Assembly: GCF_000244955.1 (NCBI RefSeq)
Contig: NZ_CM001439.1
Span: forward strand, 2,384,628-2,448,627
DNA length: 64,000 nucleotides
Direction of reading: 5' to 3'
Source: Saccharomonospora marina XMU15
Lineage (GTDB): Bacteria > Actinomycetota > Actinomycetes > Mycobacteriales > Pseudonocardiaceae
Position 1 is the first letter of the stretch. Each line of letters begins with the position of its first letter. The position numbers and the translations under genes are program-made. Shown here piece after piece: positions 54,196 to 62,939 of this stretch. The notes under the pieces were generated by a model. It saw nothing but the letters and a program-made list of their open reading frames with translations. It ran no database searches and was not told where the DNA came from.

Positions 54196-55250
54196 CGGCG
54201 GAGGTCACCGCGGCGTCCGTAGGGAGCGAATCCCTCATCGCGCGATACCGGGGACTGATCTGTGATCTCGACGGCGTGGTCTACCGCGGCCCCGAGGCCG
54301 TCGCCCATGCGGTGGAGACCGTGAACCGGCTGACGGCGGGCGGCATCCGGATCGTGTTCGCGACCAACAACGCCTCCCGCCCTCCCGAGCACGTGAGTGA
54401 GCACCTTCGCGGGCTGGGTGTGGCGCCGAGGGGCTGGTCGGTGGTCACCAGTTCGCAGGCAGCAGCGGCGCACCTGGCAGGGCGACTGGCCCCAGCAGCG
54501 CGCGTATGTGCGGTGGGAGGGCCGGGAGTCGCCCGGGCACTCACCGAAGCCGGGCTGACCGCGGTCCGCGTCGCGGAGCTGGGCGACACACCGGTCGAGG
54601 CGGTCGTTCAGGGGCTGGGCACCGACGTCACCTGGACCGAGCTCGCCGCGGTGAGCTACCTCGCCGAATCCGGCGTCACCTGGGTGGCCACGAACGTCGA
54701 CCTCACGCTGCCCACGCCCAACGGGCAGGCGCCGGGCAACGGCGCGCTGGTCGCCTTGGTGCGAACGGCGACCTGCGCATCGCCGCACGTCGTCGGCAAG
54801 CCGCAGCCTGCCCTGTTCGACCTGGCCCGCTCCCGGCTCGGCACCGATCCCGCGGACACCCTGGTGTGCGGAGACAGGCTGGACACCGACATCGAGGGCG
54901 CCAACGCGGCGGGCCTGGACTCGCTCTTCGTCCTGAGCGGCGCCTCCCGTCTCCGCGACCTTGCCTTCGCGCAGCGCAGAGCGCGCCCGACGTATCTCGC
55001 CGCCGACCTGCGTGGACTGCTCACGCCCGGGCTGCCGCTGCGCATCACCTCGCCCAGCTACCTCGTGGAGCTGGGGACGGACGGCGTGCCCCGCGTCGCG
55101 AGTGCGGCAGACAACGGCGAGCTGCTACGGTCCGTCGTTCTCACGACCTGGGCGGCTCGCGACGCCGGTCGCGCGGTCCGCGACGACGCGAGCCTGTGGG
55201 AAGGGATCGAACGGCAGCTCGGGCTCGGCCAGCCGGACGAAGTCGGGTAA
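54192..55250 (+). CDS. HAD-IIA family phosphatase
   Basis: 352 aa. HAD motifs: LICDLDGVVYRGPEAVAHAV (motif I, nucleophile Asp), RIVFATNNASRPPEHVSEHL (motif II), KPQPALFDLARSRLG (motif III Lys) and VCGDRLDTDIEGANAAGLDS (motif IV). Subfamily IIA cap; relatives include NagD and phosphoglycolate phosphatase. The last 90 residues are an unassigned tail. Coupled to glpX by a 4-nt overlap, so it probably acts on a sugar phosphate or on phosphoglycolate. Confidence 0.88.
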   Translation: MTAEVTAASVGSESLIARYRGLICDLDGVVYRGPEAVAHAVETVNRLTAGGIRIVFATNNASRPPEHVSEHLRGLGVAPRGWSVVTSSQAAAAHLAGRLAPAARVCAVGGPGVARALTEAGLTAVRVAELGDTPVEAVVQGLGTDVTWTELAAVSYLAESGVTWVATNVDLTLPTPNGQAPGNGALVALVRTATCASPHVVGKPQPALFDLARSRLGTDPADTLVCGDRLDTDIEGANAAGLDSLFVLSGASRLRDLAFAQRRARPTYLAADLRGLLTPGLPLRITSPSYLVELGTDGVPRVASAADNGELLRSVVLTTWAARDAGRAVRDDASLWEGIERQLGLGQPDEVG

Positions 55251-55313
55251 CCGGGCTGCTTCGAGACTGCTCGTGAGGGGCCGCGCCGGTTCCCGCCGGC
55301 GTAGCCGCTCACG

Positions 55314-55784
55314 TCATCGCGCGGGCAGCGAAGGCGGTACACCAGTGCGCTCGTAGTCGGACAGCAGGTCGATCCTGCGCTGGTGACGGCCGCCCTCGAA
55401 CTCGGTGGTGAGGAACGCGTCCAGGATGCGCTCGGCTTCTTCGACGGTGTGCATCCGGGCCCCGATCCCGGCCAGCAGCGCGTCGTTGTGCAGGCGGGCG
55501 AGCCGGGCTGTGTCGACGTTCCAGGTCAGCGCGGCGCGCGCACCGGGCACCTTGTTGGCCGCGATCTGCTCCCCGTTGCCGGAACCGCCGATCACGACAC
55601 CGAGACTGCCCTTGTCGGCGACAACACGCCGCGCTGCCTCGACGCAGAACGGTGGATAGTCATCGTTGCCGTCGTAGCTCGTGGGGCCGACGTCGATCAC
55701 CTCGTGGCCGAGGTCGGTGAGCCTTTTGACAAGGTGGCTCTTGAGGTCGAATCCGGCGTGATCGGAGCCAACGTAAATTCGCAC
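55314..55784 (-). CDS. rpiB: Ribose-5-phosphate isomerase B
   Basis: 156 aa from GTG 55782-55784. RpiB landmarks: RIYVGSDHAGFDLKSHLVKR, GHEVIDVGPTSYDGNDDYPP, GVVIGGSGNGEQIAANKVPG, and RLARLHNDALLAGIGARMHT. The conserved catalytic Cys of enterobacterial RpiB is Ser here (GSGNG), as in actinobacterial enzymes. It interconverts ribose and ribulose 5-phosphate and so feeds the acceptor of HPS. Convergent with the HAD gene. Confidence 0.93.
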   Translation of the reverse strand: MRIYVGSDHAGFDLKSHLVKRLTDLGHEVIDVGPTSYDGNDDYPPFCVEAARRVVADKGSLGVVIGGSGNGEQIAANKVPGARAALTWNVDTARLARLHNDALLAGIGARMHTVEEAERILDAFLTTEFEGGRHQRRIDLLSDYERTGVPPSLPAR

Positions 55785-56564
55785 CCGAACCACTTTAATC
55801 CCACATTCGCGGTTTGGAAGTCCGGCAACCCGTTCTCCGCCATCGAAAAGCGTTATAGGTAGGCATAGTGTGGGGTTTCGGGTGCTCCGGTACGGCGATT
55901 GGCGGGAAAGCCCGGAAACGGCGGGAACGTCGCGGAGCCGGGTGCTGGTTCGGCCGGCCGCCGTTCGAAGCCCGACGGTGCGATCAGGTGCATCCGTGGA
56001 GCACCGGGAACCGAGGCTCGTCGACAGCGGTGACGCTTCGGGGCCGGCCCGCCTCGGGTGGGCACCGGCGCGCACGGGTGGCGGCAGGCCGCGGACCTGG
56101 CCGGACGGCTCCGCGGCGACGCAGCGCCGCCGCGGTCATTGACCTCCTCACCCGCAAGATCGTAACGTGAAGTTGCAGTATTTGCGGGAAAGCGCCCGAC
56201 CCGACGCTGCTGCCCGCGGGTGGGCGGCGAGGCGATCTTCGCCGCTAGGCGGTGTCGGTGTCGCCGACTCGTCCTCTGGCCGCCCGTGTTCCACGTTTTC
56301 GCAGGTCGTTGCCGGTGCTGGGGTGGCGGCGGTGGTCCCTGCTCACACCGTCGGTGCACGTGCCCACCCCACTCGTAGGCCCGAGGACGCCGTTCGGCAC
56401 CGGTTCTCGACCACTGGTGCAAGGTCAGTTGCGACGACTCCGTTAAATCTAAGATGCTCTTGCGTGACCGCGGAATTTCCGGACACGGTCCTCGAAATTG
56501 CGCGGATCACGATTGTCCGGTTGTCGCCCCGTCGCCGGGTGCAGCCAACAGCGAGGAGGAAAGT
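55785..56564. other. Intergenic region between rpiB and pqqA
   Basis: 780 nt with no recognisable gene. It must carry the divergent promoters for rpiB and pqqA. No riboswitch could be identified by eye. Confidence 0.45.
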
Positions 56565-56639
56565 ATGAAGTGGGAAACTCCGGAATACACGGTCGTCGAG
56601 GTGTGCGCTGAGGCCACCGGCTACTTCTACCGGGGCTGA
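56565..56639 (+). CDS. pqqA: PQQ precursor peptide PqqA
   Basis: 24 aa: MKWETPEYTVVEVCAEATGY followed by FYRG. It has the invariant Glu-x3-Tyr pair (Glu16, Tyr20) that PqqE cross-links and that becomes PQQ, and the MKWxxP start typical of PqqA. A very strong ribosome site (GAGGAGGAAAG) precedes ATG 56565. It lies 8.7 kb downstream of the end of pqqE, not beside pqqC. High expression of a lone precursor gene is common. The fit to the family is good for such a short gene. Confidence 0.9.
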   Translation: MKWETPEYTVVEVCAEATGYFYRG

Positions 56640-57009
56640 CAGTCGGGCTCGAGGGCTCGTGTTGCTGGATTCGGCGTAGTCGCGGGGGGTCCACGAAAAC
56701 CTCGAAAAGACTACGTTTGGCGTTGACGCAAGGCTTCGGGCCGAGTGAATCGATCGCGCAGGGGCCTTGCGTCACACGCCGAAAATGGGTTTCGACGGCG
56801 CTCGGCTGCGGGCCGTACCTGATTTCGCGGTAATGAGCGCACGCTCGCGATCGGTTTCGTGGAATCACGGGAGTCGGCAGGGTGGCCGGCCGATACGCCG
56901 CGCGTGGCGATTCATCGGTTGGTCGCCGAGTACGCGCGCGAGCGACGTCGATCGATAACCGACCCATTTTCACGCCTTCCTCCCCGGTGAACCTTGGCTA
57001 TTTTTCGAG
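56640..57009. other. Intergenic region pqqA to mntP-like gene
   Basis: 370 nt with no gene. I looked for a manganese (yybP-ykoY-type) riboswitch before the MntP-like gene and saw no convincing match. Confidence 0.4.
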
Positions 57010-57573
57010 GTGCTTCAGGTGTCGCTCGAACTCATTCCGCTGTTGGCGCTGGCTTTCGGTCTCAGCCTTGACAACTTTCGCTCGTCGATCGCTATCGGGA
57101 CGATCCCTTTCGGTTGGCGCCGTGCCCTGCAGGTCGCTGTCGTCTTCGGAGTTTGGGATGCGCTGAGCCCGCTGTTGGGCGGGTTGATCGGCCACTTCCT
57201 CGGTGACTTCCTCGGGGACTGGGCGGAATACATCGGGGCAGTGGCGCTGGGGCTCTACGGTATCTACTTCATCGTCGGAGCGATCCGAAACCCGAAACCG
57301 ACGGAGGAGGACCTCGACCATCCGTGGGTGACGCTCTTCGGCATGCCCCTTTCGTTGAGCATCGACAACTTCGTCGCCGGCGCAGGTCTGGGAATCGCCG
57401 GATTCTCCATCATCGTCCCGATGCTGGCGTTCGGGATCATGACGATGGTCATGTCGTTCGTCGGGCTCTTCGTCGGGCAGATGGCCGCCAGGGTCATCCG
57501 CATCCGTGCCGACCTGCTCTGCGGTGTCTCGCTTTTCGGCGCCGCGATCCTGCTACCACTGGTTTTCGAGTGA
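57010..57573 (+). CDS. MntP-like (DUF204) metal efflux protein
   Basis: 187 aa with six hydrophobic segments and the two family motifs AFGLSLDNFRSSIAIG (helix 1) and GMPLSLSIDNFVAGAGLGIA (helix 4), whose Asp-Asn pairs line the MntP metal path. Loops and C-terminus fit. Members export Mn2+. The start is a GTG at 57010 with a weak ribosome site. Located between pqqA and katG, 175 nt from katG. A role in handling another hard cation near a lanthanide-type dehydrogenase is conceivable but unproven. Confidence 0.85.
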   Translation: MLQVSLELIPLLALAFGLSLDNFRSSIAIGTIPFGWRRALQVAVVFGVWDALSPLLGGLIGHFLGDFLGDWAEYIGAVALGLYGIYFIVGAIRNPKPTEEDLDHPWVTLFGMPLSLSIDNFVAGAGLGIAGFSIIVPMLAFGIMTMVMSFVGLFVGQMAARVIRIRADLLCGVSLFGAAILLPLVFE

Positions 57574-57748
57574 TCGGCGGGCGCCGTTGTATGCTTGACC
57601 CGAGCCGGATCCGTGAGGCCGAGCTCCCGCGACAAGGGCGAATCGTACCGGTCACGGGCGGCCGGAAGGACGCGCAGGGCCGGTCTCGCCGGTGCAATGC
57701 GCCCAGGTGCTCGATGTCTCAGGCTCGGCAACACCTGGGAGGACGCCA

Positions 57749-59983
57749 ATGCCCGAGAATCCCGATACCCACGTCTACCGCACCTACGACAAGGTGCTGC
57801 GTGAGACGAAGCCTGCTCGGCGGCGCAACCATCCGGCAGCGAGCGGCGACGTCAACGACTGGTGGCCGCACCGGCTCGACCTGAGGGTCCTGCCCGGGCA
57901 CCGTAGCGCCGACCCGTTGGGCGCGGAGTTCGACTACGCCGCCCAGTTCGAGACTCTGGATCTCGACGAACTGGCCCGCGATATCGACGAGGTGTTGACG
58001 ACATCGCAGGACTGGTGGCCTGCCGACTTCGGTCACTACGGTCCCCTCGTGCTTCGCATGGCCTGGCACGCCGCGGGTACCTACCGCGTCGGCGACGGCC
58101 GAGGCGGTGCCAGTGCCGGGATGCAACGCTTCGCGCCGGTGAACAGCTGGCCGGACAACCGCAACCTGGACAAGGCGCGCCGGCTGCTGTGGCCGGTGAA
58201 GCAGAAGTACGGGCGCAGCATCTCCTGGCCAGACCTGATGGTTTACGCAGGCAACCGTGCTCTGGAGTCGATGGGCTTCAAGACCCTCGGGTTCGGCGGC
58301 GGTCGTGCCGAGGTGTGGGAGCCCGACCAGACCTACTGGGGACCGGAGCGCAAATGGCTGGCCGACGAACGGCACAGCGGTACTCGTGACCTCGAAGAGC
58401 CGCTGGCGGCCACCGATATGGGGTTGATCTACGTCGACCCGCAGGGTCCGGCGACCAACCCCGATCCGGTGCTCGCGGCCCGCGACATCCGTCAGACGTT
58501 TCGGCGGATGGGCATGAACGACGAAGAGACCGTCGCGTTGATCGCGGGCGGTCACACGTTCGGCAAGACCCACGGGCTGCTGGACCCGGCCGTGCACCTC
58601 GGGCACGAACCCGAGGCCGCTGCGCTCACCGCGCAGGGATTGGGCTGGGCGAACGCACACGGAACCGGCAGGGGTGCCGACACCACCACCAGCGGGCTGG
58701 AAGGGATGTGGACGCGAACGCCCGTCACGTGGGATCACACGTTCCTCGAGACGCTGTTTCAGTACAAGTGGGACGTCGAGCTCAGCCCGGCTGGTCTGTG
58801 GCAGTGGATCCCGAGCGACGGCCAGGGCGAGGGCACCGTGCCGGACCCCTTCGACCCGGACAGGAAGCACCACCCGGTCATGCTCACCACGGACCTTTCG
58901 TTGCAGCAGGACCCGGTCTACGAGTCGATCTCACGGCGGTTCCTGGAGCACCCCGACCAGTTCGAGGACGCCTTCGCACGGGCCTGGTTCAAGCTGACGC
59001 ACCTGGATATGGGCCCGATCCAGCGTTACCTGGGTCCGCTCGTCCCGGCCGAACGGTTCAGTTGGCAGGACCCGGTGCCGGAGGTGGATCACGAACTCGT
59101 GGACGCCGAGGACGTCGCCGCCCTCAAACGCGAGATCCTCGGATCGGGTCTGACGGTCGCGCAGCTGGTCTCGACGGCGTGGGCGTCGGCTTCGACGTAC
59201 CGCGACAGCGACAAGCGCGGCGGGGCGAACGGAGCGCGGATCCGGCTGGAACCGCAGCGCAGCTGGCCGGTCAACGAGCCTGAGCAGCTGGCTGCCGTCC
59301 TGCCCGCGCTGGAGCGGATCCAGCAGCGATTCAATGCCTCCCAACAGGGGGACAAGCGGATCTCGATGGCCGACTTGATCGTGCTCGGTGGCTGCGCCGC
59401 GGTGGAGCACGCCGCCGCGGCCGGTGGCCACGAGGTCGATGTCGCGTTCCGGCCGGGGCGCACCGACGCGACCCAGGAATGGACCGACGTCGAGTGGTTC
59501 GACGCGTTGCAGCCCGCGGCGGACGGCTTCCGCAATTACCTGGGCAACGGTGTCCGGATGCCGCCGGAGCACCTGCTGATCGACCGCGCGGCCCTGCTGA
59601 CCCTGAGCGCGCCCGAGTTGACCGTGCTGATCGCGGGGCTGCGGGTGCTCGGAGCCAACCACGGAGGTTCCTCGATGGGCGTGTTGACCTCGCAGCCGGG
59701 GTCGCTGACGAACGACTTCTTCGTCAACCTGCTGGACATGGGAACGCAGTGGGCGCCGATACAGGACGCGGACAGCTGGCGGGCAGGCTACGAGGGCCGC
59801 GACCGGGGCACCGGCGAGGTGAAGTGGACCGCGAGTCGGGTCGACCTCGTCTTCGGTTCGAACTCGGAACTGAGGTCGCTTTCGGAGTTCTACGCAGGCG
59901 AGGACGCGGCCGAGAAGTTCGTCCGGGACTTTGTCGCTGCGTGGGTGAAGGTCATGGAACTCGACCGTTTCGATCTGCGCTGA
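57749..59983 (+). CDS. katG: Catalase-peroxidase KatG
   Basis: 744 aa, normal length, with both peroxidase halves. Distal haem pocket [20 protein letters not shown] (about residues 97-116; Arg, Trp and His), the crosslink Tyr in [17 protein letters not shown], and the proximal His in [15 protein letters not shown] (about residue 269). C-terminal half from about residue 420 ([20 protein letters not shown]). It destroys H2O2 as catalase and peroxidase. ATG 57749 with GGGAGG upstream. No furA beside it. Probably protects against peroxide from alcohol oxidation or PQQ synthesis. Confidence 0.96.
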   Translation: MPENPDTHVYRTYDKVLRETKPARRRNHPAASGDVNDWWPHRLDLRVLPGHRSADPLGAEFDYAAQFETLDLDELARDIDEVLTTSQDWWPADFGHYGPLVLRMAWHAAGTYRVGDGRGGASAGMQRFAPVNSWPDNRNLDKARRLLWPVKQKYGRSISWPDLMVYAGNRALESMGFKTLGFGGGRAEVWEPDQTYWGPERKWLADERHSGTRDLEEPLAATDMGLIYVDPQGPATNPDPVLAARDIRQTFRRMGMNDEETVALIAGGHTFGKTHGLLDPAVHLGHEPEAAALTAQGLGWANAHGTGRGADTTTSGLEGMWTRTPVTWDHTFLETLFQYKWDVELSPAGLWQWIPSDGQGEGTVPDPFDPDRKHHPVMLTTDLSLQQDPVYESISRRFLEHPDQFEDAFARAWFKLTHLDMGPIQRYLGPLVPAERFSWQDPVPEVDHELVDAEDVAALKREILGSGLTVAQLVSTAWASASTYRDSDKRGGANGARIRLEPQRSWPVNEPEQLAAVLPALERIQQRFNASQQGDKRISMADLIVLGGCAAVEHAAAAGGHEVDVAFRPGRTDATQEWTDVEWFDALQPAADGFRNYLGNGVRMPPEHLLIDRAALLTLSAPELTVLIAGLRVLGANHGGSSMGVLTSQPGSLTNDFFVNLLDMGTQWAPIQDADSWRAGYEGRDRGTGEVKWTASRVDLVFGSNSELRSLSEFYAGEDAAEKFVRDFVAAWVKVMELDRFDLR

Positions 59984-60582
59984 TACCCCAGCCGCGCTCG
60001 GACACCAGGACGTTTTCCGCTGTGCGGATTCCGGTTCACCGAAACGCTGCGCGCCGGGGCAATCCTGCCGTGGTGTGTGGCCGGATCGCGAAACCGTGCC
60101 GCGGCACGGCTCCTGCTGTGATCGCTGCGGCGCGTGCCCGCGGTCGCGGGTGTGGGCAGGCGTCCCGATCACACCGCGCGTTTCGACCAAAACGTCGCCG
60201 TAGCAACGACATCAGCCACACTCGCACGACCGTTTCGAGGCGGTTGGCGCCGGTGATCCGGCGGCGTGCAGGGTGTGCCGCCACGCGCCGGGTTGCACGA
60301 ACGGTAGCTGTTGCCGGAGGAACGGTGGGGTCGGGCCGGTCGGTGGCGAAGGATATCGGAAGGGCTTTCCCGGGTGTAGGGTACAAAGTCGTTACAGGCT
60401 CAGCCGTGAAATGCGGGACAGTTCGGCACCTGTAATTGGTGCGCCAGGGCAGGATCGGCTGTGGCGTAGCGTTTTTGAGGGTATGCGATTTGTCTTACGC
60501 TACGCCGACGATCTCTTTGGGTGATGTGATCCGTGAATCCGCCAAGAACCTGATCTTTTTGCTGACGAGGAGGTGAAGTCCG
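59984..60582. other. Regulatory gap upstream of the dehydrogenase operon
   Basis: 599 nt with no gene. Contains a perfect 10-bp inverted repeat listed separately and A/T-richer sequence at 60460-60560 suited to a promoter. Confidence 0.45.
60463..60506. promoter_or_regulatory. Inverted repeat upstream of the PQQ-dehydrogenase operon
   Basis: GGCGTAGCGT (60463-60472) and ACGCTACGCC (60497-60506), perfect 10-bp arms with 24 nt between, 77 nt before the first gene. Candidate operator or transcript hairpin for the operon. Confidence 0.55.
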
Positions 60583-61038
60583 ATGACGATTGCCGAGGAA
60601 CGAGAGGAACTCCTGGCCGAACTCTCCGGACAGAACAGGGCGACCATTGGTGCCGTGCTCGGGACCGGTTCGATCGGCAAGGCGACCGAGCGGCCTGACG
60701 GGACGATGGAAGCGACCATCCGGATCCCGGAGGACGCGATGATGTGGGATCCGGCGATCCTGATCCTGCCGCACGGCGGCAAGGTCGAGCTGACGATCAT
60801 CAACGACGACAAGAACACCCATGCCTGCCTGCTGCCCAGTAACGGCGAAAGGCAGTTCATCGGTCTGTTGAACCACTCGAAGGGCCGCGCGACGCTCGAA
60901 CTGGACGGTCCCGGTTGCTACTGGTACGGCTCGCCCGCAGGCAACGACGAGGGCAGGGGACTGACCGCGGCCATCGTCGTGGGCGGCGAGGTGCCGCCGG
61001 AGGCCAAACTCGACCGGCCCGCGCAGCCGCGGCCGTAG
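60583..61038 (+). CDS. Cupredoxin-fold PQQ-dehydrogenase partner, copper ligands lost
   Basis: 151 aa. The middle follows a cupredoxin: WDPAILILPHGGKVELTIIN, then DDKNTHACLLPSNGE (His80 could be the first copper ligand). The C-terminal loop, normally C-x-PG-H-x-x-M-like, reads YWYGSPAGNDEGRGL (113-127), with Ser, Asn and Leu where Cys, His and Met are expected. No signal peptide. It is followed 16 nt later by the PQQ dehydrogenase. It resembles a small protein linked to PQQ dehydrogenases in mycobacteria (the MSMEG_3727 type, from memory). Probably a subunit or maturation partner rather than a copper electron carrier. Confidence 0.75.
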   Translation: MTIAEEREELLAELSGQNRATIGAVLGTGSIGKATERPDGTMEATIRIPEDAMMWDPAILILPHGGKVELTIINDDKNTHACLLPSNGERQFIGLLNHSKGRATLELDGPGCYWYGSPAGNDEGRGLTAAIVVGGEVPPEAKLDRPAQPRP

Positions 61039-61054
61039 GAAGGGAATACCCACC

Positions 61055-62737
61055 ATGACTGTCGAATACGTCGACGCCGGCGAGGCGTTCAACCACAGCG
61101 AGCTCTCCAACCTGCCGCACAGGGCCCCTGACGTAACCCGCGGCGTGAACTACGAGCGCATCCTCCGGGCGCGCAGCGAATCGCAGAACTGGATCACCTA
61201 CTACGGCGACTACGACGGCAAGCGGCACAGCCTGCTCGACCAGATCAACGTCGACAACGTCAAGAACCTGAAGGTCGCCTGGATTCATCAGGCCAGCGCT
61301 ACCGGCCTGATCGCCTCCACCTCGACCTACGCGTTCGAGGCCTGCCCGTTGGTCGTCGACGGCGTCATGTTCGTCACCGGCTGGGACGGCTGGCTGTGGG
61401 CGCTCGACGCGACGACCGGTGAGCAGCTGTGGCGGTACAAGCACGCGGTCCCCTTCGACGTGACGCTGTGCTGCGCCAACGTCAACCGTGGTTGCGCGGT
61501 GGCCAACGGCAAGGTCTACATGGTGACCCAGAACGCCCAGCTGCTGGCGATCGACGCCACCAACGGCCGCAAGGTGTGGCAGAAGACCATCGGTGACGTG
61601 CGGGCGGGCGAGAGTGCTTCGATCGCTCCGCTGGTCGTCAAGGACACGATCATCACCGGTTCCGCCGGTGGTGAGTACGGCGTTCGCGGTCACATCGACT
61701 GCTGGGACCTGGAGACCGGCGAGCAGCGCTGGCGCACCTACACCGTGCCGAAGCCGGGTGAGCCCGGTTCGGAGACCTGGCCCGCCGACGGTGAGGCCTG
61801 GCAGCGCGGAGGCGCCAACCACTGGGTCACCGGTACCTACGACCCGGAGTTGAACCTCTACTACGCGGGTACCGGCAACCCGGCTCCCGACTTCGACGGC
61901 GAGGTCCGTGAGGGGGACAACCTCTACACCGACAGCGTGGTCGCGGTGGACGTCGACACCGGCGAGATCAAGTGGCACTACCAGTTCACCCCGCACGATC
62001 TGTGGGACTACGACTCCACCATGGAGATGACCCTGTTCGAGCGGGACGGCAAGAAGCTGCTGGCCCACTTCGACAAGAACGGGTACATGTTCGTGCTTGA
62101 CCGCACCAACGGCGAACTCCAGCACGTCACACCTTTCGTCGACAGGATCGACTGGGGCGTCATCACCCGTGACGGCAAGGTGACGCCGCGGAAGTACCCG
62201 GACAAGGAAGGCGAGCCCTGCCACTTCTTCCCAGGCCCTGCCGGCGCCAAGGAGTGGACGCACGCGTCGTACAACCCCGACCACGATCTGTTCTACGTTC
62301 CGGTGGCCGACGTGGGTGCCACTGCCACCCGGCGTCGTCGCGAGTTCAAGGAAGGCATGCCCTACTGGGGTGCCGCCGTCGAGGTCGACATCGACAACAT
62401 GGCCGGGTCGGTGAGCGCGTTCGACTCCCACGGTGAGGAGAAGTGGCGCTACCGGCTCAACAACATGCCGATGGCCGCCTCGACACTCAGCACCGCGGGG
62501 AACCTGGTGTTCGCGGGCACGCCTGCGGGCGAGTTCATGGCGCTGCACGCCGAGACCGGAGAGAAGCTCTGGAGCTTCCAGTGCGGCAGCGGTCACCACA
62601 GCAGCCCGAGTACCTACTCTGTCGATGGCAAGCAGTACATCTCGGTGCCGGTCGGCTGGGGTGGCTGGCTCGAAGGCATCGTCCCCGGCCTGTCAGGGCA
62701 GGGCCACGGTGCCTCGCTGATCACGTTCTCGCTGTGA
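61055..62737 (+). CDS. PQQ-dependent methanol/alcohol dehydrogenase, lanthanide type
   Basis: 560 aa eight-bladed quinoprotein. It oxidises primary alcohols to aldehydes with PQQ. Seen: disulfide-type CC pair at 139-140 (TLCCANVNRG); metal ligands Glu207 (GGEYGVRG) and Asn275 (GTGNPAPDF); catalytic Asp318 in LWDYDSTMEM with Asp320 two residues on. That Asp-x-Asp pair marks lanthanide-dependent enzymes (XoxF, ExaF/PedH); calcium MDHs have Ala there. Lys341 (DKNGYMF) fits the cofactor site. No signal peptide or cytochrome domain, unlike periplasmic relatives. ATG 61055 with GGAAGG upstream; 16 nt after the partner gene. Confidence 0.92.
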   Translation: MTVEYVDAGEAFNHSELSNLPHRAPDVTRGVNYERILRARSESQNWITYYGDYDGKRHSLLDQINVDNVKNLKVAWIHQASATGLIASTSTYAFEACPLVVDGVMFVTGWDGWLWALDATTGEQLWRYKHAVPFDVTLCCANVNRGCAVANGKVYMVTQNAQLLAIDATNGRKVWQKTIGDVRAGESASIAPLVVKDTIITGSAGGEYGVRGHIDCWDLETGEQRWRTYTVPKPGEPGSETWPADGEAWQRGGANHWVTGTYDPELNLYYAGTGNPAPDFDGEVREGDNLYTDSVVAVDVDTGEIKWHYQFTPHDLWDYDSTMEMTLFERDGKKLLAHFDKNGYMFVLDRTNGELQHVTPFVDRIDWGVITRDGKVTPRKYPDKEGEPCHFFPGPAGAKEWTHASYNPDHDLFYVPVADVGATATRRRREFKEGMPYWGAAVEVDIDNMAGSVSAFDSHGEEKWRYRLNNMPMAASTLSTAGNLVFAGTPAGEFMALHAETGEKLWSFQCGSGHHSSPSTYSVDGKQYISVPVGWGGWLEGIVPGLSGQGHGASLITFSL

Positions 62738-62773
62738 CGGCGAAGTGCCACTGACGTGGTGCTGACTTTCCAC

Positions 62774-62820
62774 CGGACCGGTGGTCGGGGTGTCCTTGCG
62801 ACGCCTCGACCACCGGTCCG
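62774..62820 (+). terminator. Hairpin after the PQQ dehydrogenase
   Basis: Perfect 14-bp arms CGGACCGGTGGTCG (62774-62787) and CGACCACCGGTCCG (62807-62820), 19-nt loop. Probable terminator of the partner-dehydrogenase unit, though no T-run follows. Confidence 0.7.
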
Positions 62821-62939
62821 CCCGCTTTGCGCGCCGTCCCGCGGACCCGCGGACGGCGGGTGTTTCGACCTTCACCCTGGTAGCTATTCCGGGTGCACCT
62901 CGGTTGTCGGGAAGATCGAAGGAAGCAGCAGGTGATGTG

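Noticed and set aside
56640-57009. Manganese riboswitch upstream of the MntP-like gene
   Set aside because: No recognisable yybP-ykoY core could be folded by eye; a covariance-model scan would be needed.
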